Source: an uncultured Flammeovirgaceae bacterium
GTDB lineage: Bacteria > Bacteroidota > Bacteroidia > Cytophagales > Cyclobacteriaceae
DNA: 13,536 nucleotides
Assembly: GCA_946886805.1 (NCBI GenBank)
Contig: CAMPJM010000048.1
Coordinates: 1-13,536 of the forward strand
Direction of reading: 5' to 3'
Shown here: piece by piece, positions 1 to 5,851 of the stretch
Numbering within the stretch: position 1 is the first letter of the stretch
How the letters are laid out: each line of letters starts with the position of its first letter
Position numbers and translations under genes: made by a program
Notes under the pieces: generated by a model
The model's database searches: none
What the model saw: only the letters and a program-made list of their open reading frames with translations
What the model was told of the DNA's origin: nothing

Positions 1-560
1 CCTACTACTATGCTTATCCCTACTATCAAAAGGAAAGGGGAGTGCCACCCCCATAAATTGGCTAAGTACAAGCCAATCGGGATCCCCATCACCTGACTGC
101 TGGCGAACGCCATTTGTACAAAGCCCATCACCCTTCCTCGCTTCTCCATTGCAAAAAGATCGGTAATGATCGCAAAAGTTATTGACCCTATCACTCCCCC
201 AAAAACTCCTGTCACAATTCTTGCACATAGCAGGAAGAAATAATCCGGTGCAATTCCACAAAAGAGGGTGCCTATAATAAAGCCGATATAGAAGAACAGT
301 AATAACTTTTTTCGGTCAAATTTATCGGCAAAGCCTGCAGCAAGCAGACCAGAAAGACCAGCACTAAACGCATACGCAGATACCACCCAACCGAACTGCT
401 GGGGAGTAATATCCAATTCCAACATAAGCTGTGCCCCCAACGGAGACAGTACCATAAAATCAAGTATGATAGTAAATTGTAAAATCGCCAGTATCGCAAT
501 AATGAAAATTTGGTATCTTGAAAACGTTGGTTTAGGTTTAGAGTCTATGTTGTTGTCCAT
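1..560 (-). CDS. MFS transporter, N-terminal part (runs off the window)
   Basis: Reading the minus strand from the ATG at 558-560 gives about 186 open codons to the window edge, so the C-terminal half is missing. The product is a hydrophobic membrane protein with about five transmembrane segments visible. A clear MFS motif A (GFADKFDRKK, residues 76-85) follows TM2, and a second charged loop (FAMEKRGRVMG, 136-146) lies between TM4 and TM5. The start LDFMVLSPLG in TM1 is typical of DHA1-like drug/metabolite exporters of Bacteroidota. It lies downstream of, and in the same direction as, a TetR regulator and an HMA-like gene, but 240 bp separate it from them, so it may have its own promoter. The substrate cannot be told. 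Proton-coupled efflux is inferred from family and neighbourhood. Confidence 0.85.
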   Translation of the reverse strand, partial: MDNNIDSKPKPTFSRYQIFIIAILAILQFTIILDFMVLSPLGAQLMLELDITPQQFGWVVSAYAFSAGLSGLLAAGFADKFDRKKLLLFFYIGFIIGTLFCGIAPDYFFLLCARIVTGVFGGVIGSITFAIITDLFAMEKRGRVMGFVQMAFASSQVMGIPIGLYLANLWGWHSPFLLIVGISIVV

Positions 561-672
561 AGTGTGATCGATAGAAAAATTATAAGAGTTGTTGAGTTGA
601 ATAGATATTTCAACAAAGAGACAAATGAAGATAGATCTAAATAAACCCGTTGCGTGAATTAAATGAGTCTAA

Positions 673-766
673 TAAAAATCATTGAAAATTAGGCCATTTA
701 CTCCCTCTCTCTTTAGGAGAGGGCAAAGGTGAGGTTAAATAAAGTACTAATTTTCAATGATTTTTA
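673..766. repeat. 94-bp element with 20-bp perfect inverted arms and nested hairpin
   Basis: The arm TAAAAATCATTGAAAATTAG (673-692) is the exact reverse complement of 747-766. The 54-bp interior holds a second hairpin, CCCTCTC (703-709) with GAGAGGG (717-723), followed by GGTGAGG. This interior resembles the CCCTCTCC...GGAGAGGG...GGTGAGG repeats scattered between genes in many Bacteroidota genomes (recalled, not searched). It sits in the spacer between the HMA-like gene and the MFS gene. It could be a MITE-like insertion, a bidirectional transcription end for the HMA-like gene, or both. No clear target-site duplication is visible. Confidence 0.75.
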
Positions 767-799
767 ATTGCTAATTTTGATTCCACACAACTGATTGAG

Positions 800-1024
800 T
801 TAATCGGGAAGCTCTTCACAATAGTAGCCTGCCTGTTTAACTATTTCAATTACTTCACTTGCCTCAATAGCATTAGCTTCTACTCTTAAAACCAAATCCC
901 TGTCCTCCATATCCACATTCCACAACAATATCCTGGACTCTGCTTCTATGTATGCTGCAATATTTTTTAGATCATCCTGCAACCGGAGATTAGTTTTAAA
1001 AACTAGTACATCGGTATTTATCAT
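800..1024 (-). CDS. HMA-fold-like small protein lacking the CxxC metal site
   Basis: A protein of about 74 residues with a beta-alpha-beta-beta-alpha-beta-like pattern: VLVFKTNL, a helix with DDLKNIAAYIE, ILLWNVDMEDRDLVLRVEA, a helix with ASEVIEIVKQAGY, then a CEELPD tail. The layout resembles heavy-metal-associated (ferredoxin-like) domains, but the N-terminal CxxC of copper chaperones is absent; the only cysteine is near the C terminus. Small proteins of this type occur across Bacteroidota with unknown function. The start is uncertain: ATG at 1024 fits the family pattern of a short lead before VLVFKTN, ATG at 1036 is possible, and the longest reading at 1051 would need TTG. It lies about 40 bp downstream of the TetR gene on the same strand and is probably co-transcribed with it. 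Confidence 0.75.
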   Translation of the reverse strand: MINTDVLVFKTNLRLQDDLKNIAAYIEAESRILLWNVDMEDRDLVLRVEANAIEASEVIEIVKQAGYYCEELPD

Positions 1025-1065
1025 AAGTGACGTCATAACTTTGGATTTCAAAAATTTATAATTTA

Positions 1066-1662
1066 TTATGATGGTTTCAGGGCTTTCAAAACAAGCTCCA
1101 ATGTTTTATTCATAATTTCTTCGTTCAATACAAAATTTTCAGTTCCCGGCAGTCCTTTCTTTTCCATATGGAATTTCACCAGCGTATACAAAGGAGAAAA
1201 TGCCAGCGACCAGTAAACTTCTAAAGGCAGGGACACAATTTCTCCTTTTTCGGTTGCATTTTGTACAAATTGCTTCATCACTTGCCGGAATCTCACATTG
1301 GCCTTGTCAAGCGCAAGCCCTATGTATGGCGAAAATTTTGCTTGCTCCAGAAAGTGCATGCTTAAAGTGTTTTCGAGGCAATATTTAATTCTATTCATCC
1401 ATTGCACCTTTAGGCCCTCATTAAAATGCATGCTAGGATCAAAATTTTTCAATGTAACATCTCCCATTTTGTCGAATTCTTTAATGCATAATTGTATAAT
1501 TAGATCTTCCCGGTCTTTAAAATAAATATAAATAGTAGCAGGAGATACGTTTGCTGCTTTGGCCAACTTATGCATACTCAGACCGTCAAAGCCTTCTCTT
1601 ACTATTATTTCAATAGCTTTGGAACAAATCAATTCCTTTTTCTTTTCATCCCGTTTTCTCAT
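1066..1662 (-). CDS. TetR/AcrR-family transcriptional regulator
   Basis: A protein of 198 residues, a normal TetR length. The N-terminal DNA-binding domain covers about residues 8-55, with the helix-turn-helix in MHKLAKAANVSPATIYIYF (30-48), the signature of the family. The remaining ~140 residues form the divergent ligand-binding and dimerisation domain. The protein is presumably a repressor released by a small ligand. It heads a minus-strand group of TetR gene, HMA-like gene and MFS transporter, the usual layout for a regulator of an efflux pump, though direct control of the transporter is inferred. The start is the ATG at 1660-1662. A perfect palindrome just upstream suggests autoregulation. 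Confidence 0.92.
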   Translation of the reverse strand: MRKRDEKKKELICSKAIEIIVREGFDGLSMHKLAKAANVSPATIYIYFKDREDLIIQLCIKEFDKMGDVTLKNFDPSMHFNEGLKVQWMNRIKYCLENTLSMHFLEQAKFSPYIGLALDKANVRFRQVMKQFVQNATEKGEIVSLPLEVYWSLAFSPLYTLVKFHMEKKGLPGTENFVLNEEIMNKTLELVLKALKPS

Positions 1663-1666
1663 ACGG

Positions 1667-1689
1667 CAAATATAAAAGAACGAACGTTC
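1667..1689 (-). promoter_or_regulatory. Putative tetR promoter with palindromic operator
   Basis: On the minus strand the sequence TATATTTG (1674-1667) fits the Bacteroidota -7 box TAnnTTTG. It ends only 4 nt before the tetR start codon, which would give an almost leaderless transcript. Just upstream, 1682-1689 is the perfect palindrome GAACGTTC, part of GAACGAACGTTC (1678-1689). It falls in the spacer where a bound TetR dimer would block sigma. No good -33 TTG is visible at the expected distance, so the promoter part is weak; the palindrome itself is certain. Confidence 0.45.
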
Positions 1690-1779
1690 ACTTATAGATT
1701 ATTTTGATATTTTTTTTTGAATGGAAAATTTCAGGTTTATAGTGTTTTATATTTATTTGAATGCAAGCTAAAGACGCGA

Positions 1780-1810
1780 AGTGACAACCCTATGTCAGCA
1801 GGTTGTCGCT
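1780..1810. other. 10-bp-stem inverted repeat in spacer
   Basis: AGTGACAACC (1780-1789) pairs with GGTTGTCGCT (1801-1810), with one G-T wobble and an 11-nt loop. On the plus strand a run of seven T follows about 10 nt later (1821-1827), so it could be a poor terminator. It could also be a regulator-binding dyad or the leader of the short ORF at 1840. On the minus strand the left arm contains TGTCAC, as in the -35 of the two ECF41-type promoters nearby, but no matching -10 lies at the right distance. Confidence 0.45.
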
Positions 1811-1839
1811 AATAATAATATTTTTTTAGATATACCTTT

Positions 1840-1935
1840 ATGAACAAAGACAGCTATAGGAAAATACAATTGGGCAGTAAGGAGGAAAGCAAAAGTAGTC
1901 TCCCATGGCAGGAGACTATTGAAAATACATTGTGA
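1840..1935 (+). CDS. Possible 31-residue protein of unknown function
   Basis: An ATG-to-TGA reading frame of 31 codons in the 355-bp spacer between the tetR gene and the AhpD-like gene. The product is polar and charged with no hydrophobic segment and no motif I recognise. It starts with MNKDSYRKIQLG and ends with ETIENTL. Codon use looks plausible, but the frame is short enough to arise by chance, and a hairpin at 1896-1918 lies inside it. The rest of this spacer (1690-1779 and 1936-2017) shows no gene. Confidence 0.22.
   Translation: MNKDSYRKIQLGSKEESKSSLPWQETIENTL
1896..1918 (-). terminator. Possible terminator of the AhpD-like gene
   Basis: TAGTCTCC (1896-1903) and GGAGACTA (1911-1918) form an 8-bp perfect stem with a 7-nt loop. 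Read on the minus strand it is followed by CTTTTGCTTT, a broken T-run. It lies 100 nt beyond the stop codon of the AhpD-like gene. The T-run is weak, so this is a tentative call. Confidence 0.35.
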
Positions 1936-2017
1936 AGTAGCTTCTACGCAACTCCGACAAAAAGATGAACCTACTATTTTGCTATCTCTCCAAAGTTGGA
2001 CACCAACCGGACGACGG

Positions 2018-2461
2018 CTAATTTTTGTAACTGCCGGGAATATTGCCGAAGGTAATGGCTATTCTGTTCCAGGAATTAATCTGGCAGATTGCCAAAGTTA
2101 TATTCGCAATTTGTTCTTTGGAATAATACTTGACCATCCTTTCAAAAGCCTCATCAACATCAGATTCTGAGATTTTTGTTAAGGTCTCCGTAAAATGTAA
2201 AAGCGCCTTTTCTTCTCCCGTATAGCAGGGTGCTTCTTCCCAGGCAGGTAAAAGATAAAGGCGGTCAAAACTTTCTCCTGCTTTTATCGCATCCTTATGA
2301 TGCATATCAAGGCAGTAGCCGCAGCCATTGATTTGCGAAGCCCGTACCTTGATCAAATGAGTAAGTCTGTGATCAATTCCAGATTCTTTTAGATATTTCT
2401 CAACATTCTGCATTACTTCATATAGCCCTTTGGGTACTTCCTGAAAACTTATTCTTTCCAT
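2018..2461 (-). CDS. Carboxymuconolactone decarboxylase / AhpD-like protein
   Basis: A protein of 147 residues, a normal length for single-domain AhpD-like proteins. The helical core carries the redox motif GCGYC (46-50; Cys47 and Cys50) followed by His54 in LDMHHKDA, the CxxC-xxx-H signature of the alkylhydroperoxidase AhpD core, where the cysteine pair serves peroxide or disulfide reduction. Genes of this class are the best known partners of ECF41 sigma factors (the COE group: carboxymuconolactone decarboxylases, oxidoreductases, epimerases). Here the sigma gene lies immediately upstream on the same strand, 138 bp away, and both genes carry the same promoter motif. The natural substrate is unknown; a role in oxidative or electrophile stress is inferred. 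Confidence 0.9.
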   Translation of the reverse strand: MERISFQEVPKGLYEVMQNVEKYLKESGIDHRLTHLIKVRASQINGCGYCLDMHHKDAIKAGESFDRLYLLPAWEEAPCYTGEEKALLHFTETLTKISESDVDEAFERMVKYYSKEQIANITLAICQINSWNRIAITFGNIPGSYKN

Positions 2462-2490
2462 TTCTCTTGTTTTATTTGATTCAGGTTAAA

Positions 2491-2517
2491 GACAATGGTT
2501 GAGCAGGAAGCGTGACA
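2491..2517 (-). promoter_or_regulatory. ECF41-type promoter of the AhpD-like gene
   Basis: On the minus strand, TGTCACG (2517-2511), 16 nt, then TGTC (2494-2491). ECF41 sigma factors are reported to use TGTCACA at -35 and CGTC at -10, so this differs by one base in each box. The -10 ends 30 nt before the ATG, leaving room for a leader of roughly 20-25 nt. The -35 overlaps a small dyad, CGTGA-CAAT-TCACG (2511-2524). The same boxes and spacing recur before the sigma gene. Confidence 0.75.
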
Positions 2518-2599
2518 ATTCACGAGAAATATTTTTTAAACTTCGAGCGTTTTTCTCACCTTATATCAATTCCTATTTAAATGAACCACACATTTGGAC

Positions 2600-3493
2600 T
2601 TAATGCCGTTCACTTATATCATTCTGAGCGTTAAAATGCTGGAGCTTATCGGGATTGACGATAATATAGATTTTGTCAATTTTATTACCCGTCATTTCAA
2701 AAACCATCACTCGAAAAACAAGGCTTTGATGGAAGAAAAGAATTGCCGGACTATGGTTAACCGAAAGGAATTTTTTTGGAGAACCAGGCACATATTTATG
2801 CCAAAGCGCTTTCAGGAATTTGTACACCCGGTCTTCCCCTTCTAAGATTTTTCTTGCCGCCGAAGCTTTTGGACCTCCGTCTGAAATAGACTGAACGCTT
2901 GCTGATAATAAAGATTTTACTTTTTCGATATCTGTATTTGAGATAGCCTCGGCAAGTTGTTCCATGATCTCTGCATTTTCCTTCTTTGGATGAAGTGGCT
3001 GAGCGGGATAAGGTGCTATTTTCTGCTTCGCCCTTTTTAAAAGTTGCCGGGAATATTCTGTAGTTATTTCTAATATCTCCCCAATCTCCTGATGTGGAAA
3101 ATCGTATGTTTCTTTTAAAATAAATACTGCTCTTTCATGAGGCTTCAATTTTTCTAGCAGCACCAAAAGAGAATAGTTGAGGATTTGCGATTGATCAGCT
3201 TCTGAATAAATTGTTTCCTCAGTAAATATCGGGACAGGTAGCCAGTTGCCAGGATAAACCTCCTTTCTGTTTCTCAATGAATTTTTGAAGTTGATTGACT
3301 TATTAATTACAGTTTTAACCAGATAATTGAACGACGAAGTGATATTTTCCTGCTCTCCTAAAATAAAGTTGTTGAGAGATTCCTGAACGATATCCTCTGC
3401 TTCGAAATAGTCCCCCACAATATTATAAGCAAAAGGAAATAATTTCGCTTGATAATGATTAATCTGAGAATCTAGACTTTCTGCTTTTAACAT
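2600..3493 (-). CDS. ECF41 (SigJ-like) sigma factor with SnoaL-like C-terminal domain
   Basis: A protein of 297 residues, far longer than a plain ECF sigma factor (~190). Region 2 lies at about residues 14-75 (FAYNIVGDYFEAEDIVQESL). Region 4 lies at about 112-160 (LKPHERAVFILKETYDFPHQEIGEIL). The ECF41 linker signature WLPVP is at 84-88. The fused C-terminal domain (~172-290) is SnoaL/NTF2-like and carries the group's conserved motifs DGGPK (205-209, usually DGGGK) and NPDKL (280-284). In this group the C-terminal extension regulates the sigma factor in place of a separate anti-sigma factor, and none is encoded nearby. The AhpD-like gene downstream is the classical partner. The shared promoter motif points to positive autoregulation. 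Confidence 0.92.
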   Translation of the reverse strand: MLKAESLDSQINHYQAKLFPFAYNIVGDYFEAEDIVQESLNNFILGEQENITSSFNYLVKTVINKSINFKNSLRNRKEVYPGNWLPVPIFTEETIYSEADQSQILNYSLLVLLEKLKPHERAVFILKETYDFPHQEIGEILEITTEYSRQLLKRAKQKIAPYPAQPLHPKKENAEIMEQLAEAISNTDIEKVKSLLSASVQSISDGGPKASAARKILEGEDRVYKFLKALWHKYVPGSPKKFLSVNHSPAILFFHQSLVFRVMVFEMTGNKIDKIYIIVNPDKLQHFNAQNDISERH

Positions 3494-3533
3494 ACCTTTT
3501 TCCGTTAATGGCGGTTACCACCTTACATCTAAC

Positions 3534-3560
3534 GACAAATTAGTGAATGTAAGCGTGACA
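3534..3560 (-). promoter_or_regulatory. ECF41-type autoregulatory promoter of the sigma gene
   Basis: On the minus strand, TGTCACG (3560-3554), 16 nt, then TGTC (3537-3534), identical in boxes and spacing to the site before the AhpD-like gene. The two sites also share CTT right after the -35 and a T just before the -10. The -10 ends 41 nt before the ATG at 3493. The ECF41 consensus known to me is TGTCACA and CGTC. Autoregulation of the sigma factor is inferred from this match. Confidence 0.75.
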
Positions 3561-3638
3561 TTTTTTGTTAAAATAAGTATAACCGAATCCTAATGTCGTT
3601 GTCCCTTCTGGAGTTTGTGGGTAAATGAAGTGGCTTTC

Positions 3639-4328
3639 CTATAGCTCTAAATATTTCTTCTTCAGCAAAGAACAAATTTTATACCTTTCGTCTTTGGTGT
3701 CTTCATAAACCGCCTCAAGCAATTCATAAACATGTTTTATTCCAATGCGCTCGGCAAATTCAAACGGTCCATAAGGATATCTTGTCCCAAGCTTCATAGC
3801 CATATCTATGTCTTCGACTGAGGCTGCTTTTTCCATAAAGGTATAATAAGCCTCATTAATAACCATAGACAAAATCCTCGGCGTAACCATTCCTACCCTA
3901 TCTTCCACAAAAGAATATTCTGTTTCCAATTGACCGCAAATTTTGGTAATCACTGCCTGGTCTTTCTCGTTTTTTACAGTTAATTCGAGTATGGGTCGAT
4001 TAAATAATGAGGGGAGCCCATTAAAGCCGGCGATAACGCAATTTATTGGGCCATAGTGGTAAGTCAGGGCGGCAAGGCTGGTTTTCGGAACATTGCAAAA
4101 TATGGTTTTGTCTTTCCGGTTTTTGAAAAGCTCTAGATTTTCTTTAAATTCATTTACAGAAAAATCAAAGATTACATTTGCTTTTTCAATAGCCAAGGCT
4201 TTCATCTTTGATTGGCTTAAAAAGGAAACACTTATCTTTTTAGATCTACTTTTAGTTTTTCCAGTGAAATCAAACTTATTTTGGAATTCTCTGTAATTTA
4301 TTTCGTTTCCTATTACAAGTATTTCCAT
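3639..4328 (-). CDS. 3-hydroxyacyl-CoA dehydrogenase-like protein with degenerate NAD-binding domain
   Basis: A protein of 229 residues, shorter than the usual 280-310 of 3-hydroxybutyryl-CoA dehydrogenases. The C-terminal third (about 141-229) is a clear 3HCDH domain: EDRVGMVTPRILSMVINEA, then VEDIDMAMKLGTRYPYGPFE, the helix-rich dimerisation and substrate part. The N-terminal ~115 residues keep a Rossmann-like strand order (MEILVIGNE, VIFDFSV, TIFCNV), but the GxGxxG loop is missing. The catalytic histidine normally in HFFNP is not found at the matching place (GLPSLFNRPILELTV, 103-117). It may therefore be a non-catalytic or altered-function relative. It is divergent from ridA with only 51 bp between start codons, so the two probably share a control region. 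Confidence 0.8.
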   Translation of the reverse strand: MEILVIGNEINYREFQNKFDFTGKTKSRSKKISVSFLSQSKMKALAIEKANVIFDFSVNEFKENLELFKNRKDKTIFCNVPKTSLAALTYHYGPINCVIAGFNGLPSLFNRPILELTVKNEKDQAVITKICGQLETEYSFVEDRVGMVTPRILSMVINEAYYTFMEKAASVEDIDMAMKLGTRYPYGPFEFAERIGIKHVYELLEAVYEDTKDERYKICSLLKKKYLEL

Positions 4329-4379
4329 ACTTTTCTAAATTGAGTAAAATTATTAAATCTTATTGCTAATTAACAACTT

Positions 4380-4763
4380 ATGTCAAATACTATAGTTTAT
4401 TCTCCTGATGCACCTGAGCCGATAGGACCCTATAGCCAGGCTGTCCTAAAAAATGGAACGCTTTACGTTTCCGGGCAAATAGCAATTAATAAATCAACTG
4501 GAAACCTCGTTTCAGGTTCAATTGAAGAAGAAACAGAACAGGTCATGAAAAATTTAAAGGCAGTCTTGGCCGCCGCCAATCTTACTTTTTCCAATGTTGT
4601 AAAATGCAGCATCTTCGTAAAGGACCTGAATAATTTTACTAAAATTAATGATATTTACGGGAAATATTTCGAAATAAACCCTCCGGCAAGAGAAACAGTG
4701 GAGGTTAGCCGCTTACCCAAAGATGTAAATGTCGAAATCTCCTGTATAGCAGTGTTAGAATGA
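4380..4763 (+). CDS. ridA: RidA family enamine/imine deaminase
   Basis: A protein of 127 residues, the standard RidA (YjgF/YER057c/UK114) size. RidA hydrolyses reactive 2-aminoacrylate and other enamine/imine intermediates released by PLP enzymes, giving ketoacids and ammonia. Conserved features are visible: APEPIGPYSQAV (11-22), GTLYVSGQIA (26-35), PPARETVEVSRLPKDVNVEI (101-120) with the substrate-carboxylate-binding arginine at 104, and Glu119 near the C terminus. The trimeric soluble fold is inferred from the family. It starts at ATG 4380, 51 bp from the divergent 3HCDH-like gene, and its stop overlaps the start of the next gene by 4 nt, indicating translational coupling. Confidence 0.95.
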   Translation: MSNTIVYSPDAPEPIGPYSQAVLKNGTLYVSGQIAINKSTGNLVSGSIEEETEQVMKNLKAVLAAANLTFSNVVKCSIFVKDLNNFTKINDIYGKYFEINPPARETVEVSRLPKDVNVEISCIAVLE

Positions 4764-5239
4764 TTTTGCTCCCCGTTAAACGAGAAACAATAGTTTTACC
4801 ATTTCCCGCGGATGAAGTTGAGAAAAAGCTTTGGCTTTCTATTTTCCCTGTCAAGGCTGGGGAAAGCATGCCTGATAAAAGGGATGAATTGTTTTTGTTT
4901 AATGGTTGGATAAAGAACAGAAAATTCAAAATTTCCAGAAGGTTGCGAAGCCCGGAAAACTTCCTGCCGCTGATGAAGGGGAATATTGAGGAAACTTCGT
5001 TGGGGAGCCTTTTATTTATTCGATATAGCCTGTTTTTTAGTTCTATTTTTTTCCTGATTTTTTGGTCTATTGTAACCCTTTTTCTGACCTTTTTCTTTGT
5101 TTACTTCTACGGGATCATTTTATATGCAGCCATTTCCTTTTCTTTAGGAATAGGAAATTATGTTGTGGCCGTTGCAAATTTTAATATGCAGGTAAAAAAA
5201 AGCAAAATACTTTTGGAGGAGATATTGGTAAAATCGTGA
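4760..5239 (+). CDS. Two-TM membrane protein of unknown function, coupled to ridA
   Basis: A protein of 159 residues starting inside the ridA stop (ATGA overlap). The N-terminal ~85 residues are soluble and basic, with FNGWIKNRKFKISRRL (47-62) and ENFLPLMKGNIEETSLGSLL (66-85). This resembles the pattern in a class of bacterial membrane proteins where a small beta-rich domain (F.G.....F.I.R......N.FLP...G.IE.T..G) precedes two hydrophobic helices. The helices here span about 88-115 and 117-140 and are very rich in Phe, Leu and Ile. The C terminus is charged. I do not know a function; tight coupling with ridA suggests co-expression only. Confidence 0.75.
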   Translation: MILLPVKRETIVLPFPADEVEKKLWLSIFPVKAGESMPDKRDELFLFNGWIKNRKFKISRRLRSPENFLPLMKGNIEETSLGSLLFIRYSLFFSSIFFLIFWSIVTLFLTFFFVYFYGIILYAAISFSLGIGNYVVAVANFNMQVKKSKILLEEILVKS

Positions 5240-5623
5240 AGGAGTGCTAGCTCGAGCGGAGAATAAAGATGCAATTTACGATAATAAAGATTATCGAACT
5301 CATTCTTGAAGGTAATCTAAATCGTTAAGGAAAAACTTACTCATTGAGGCAGGTAGCGCAATTTTTTAAATCGCTTTTTTATGTTTTGAGTTAATTCTTT
5401 AAAATCAAGGTAGCATACCTTACCCCCAAATTTACGCTTGATCCAATTCTACCGCTATAAAAATCTACTTCAAAAACCGGCGATAAGATGGCTCCTGCTT
5501 CAGGGGAGTTGCCGACAGGCTGAGGGGTTTTTAAGGCGGGAAAAACGAATGAGGTGGTTTGAAGCTTTAACTTATTTAAGGGGATTACACTTATTATCAA
5601 TAAAATAAAGTATTTTTAATATT
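5240..5623. other. 384-bp spacer without a supported gene
   Basis: This stretch holds a likely intrinsic terminator (5355-5380), a small dyad GATAAT...ATTATC (5280-5295) and a G/C-richer patch at about 5491-5540 (CCTGCTTCAGGGGAG...CAGGCTGAGGGG). That patch resembles dispersed intergenic repeats of Bacteroidota (recalled, not searched). A 69-codon minus-strand frame over 5391-5600 translates the patch as a Pro/Gly-rich stretch and is not convincing as a gene. The promoter for hicBA must lie in the right half, but no clear -33/-7 pair stands out. Confidence 0.5.
5355..5380 (+). terminator. Likely intrinsic terminator after the ridA operon
   Basis: AGCG (5355-5358) pairs with CGCT (5372-5375) and ATTT (5361-5364) with AAAT (5368-5371), with a two-base bulge and a T-rich loop. 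A T-run follows at 5376-5380. It lies 116 nt beyond the stop of the two-TM gene. The stem is short and AT-rich, so its strength is doubtful. Confidence 0.42.
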
Positions 5624-5851
5624 ATGAAGAACCATATTTTTACCGCCCAAATAGAAAAAGATAAGGAAACAGGAATGTATGTAGCAATCGTGCCAAACCT
5701 TCCTGGGGCCTATACGCAAGCTGCCACTTTAGATGAATTGCAAAGGAATCTGAAAGAGGTGATTGAACTGTGCCTTGAAGAGCTCAGTTCGGATGAACTG
5801 AATGATTTATCTGAATTTATCGGGTTCCAACAGATTTCCATTGTGGTATGA
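5624..5851 (+). CDS. hicB: HicB-family antitoxin
   Basis: A protein of 75 residues with the HicB partial RNase-H-like fold: FTAQIEKDKETGMYVAIVPNLPGAYTQ (5-31) and TLDELQRNLKEVIELCLEEL (35-54). The V..LPG....G-type turn is replaced by VPNLPGAYTQAAT, close to the family pattern. It would bind and block the HicA toxin encoded directly downstream with a 4-nt overlap. There is no C-terminal helix-turn-helix or ribbon-helix-helix domain, which many HicB antitoxins have, so how it might repress its own promoter is not evident. The antitoxin-first order is the reverse of the classic E. coli hicAB layout but common in related HicBA pairs. Confidence 0.88.
   Translation: MKNHIFTAQIEKDKETGMYVAIVPNLPGAYTQAATLDELQRNLKEVIELCLEELSSDELNDLSEFIGFQQISIVV

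Noticed and set aside
272..499. A 75-codon minus-strand frame rich in Leu, Trp and Tyr
   Set aside because: It is an out-of-frame reading of the MFS transporter gene on the same strand.
1025..1051. TTG start for the HMA-like protein
   Set aside because: Two ATG codons lie just downstream (1036 and 1024), and the family core begins right after them.
1780..1789. A third ECF41-type promoter (TGTCACT on the minus strand at 1786-1780)
   Set aside because: At 16 nt downstream there is CATT instead of TGTC or CGTC, and no shift of one or two bases helps. The TGTCAC is better explained as part of the inverted repeat at 1780-1810.
2594..2845. An 83-codon plus-strand frame
   Set aside because: It is antisense to the 3' part of the ECF41 sigma gene, whose domain motifs are clear.
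5391..5600. A 69-codon minus-strand open frame
   Set aside because: It covers a repeat-like G/C patch, has no recognisable domain and no plausible upstream signals; treated as spacer.
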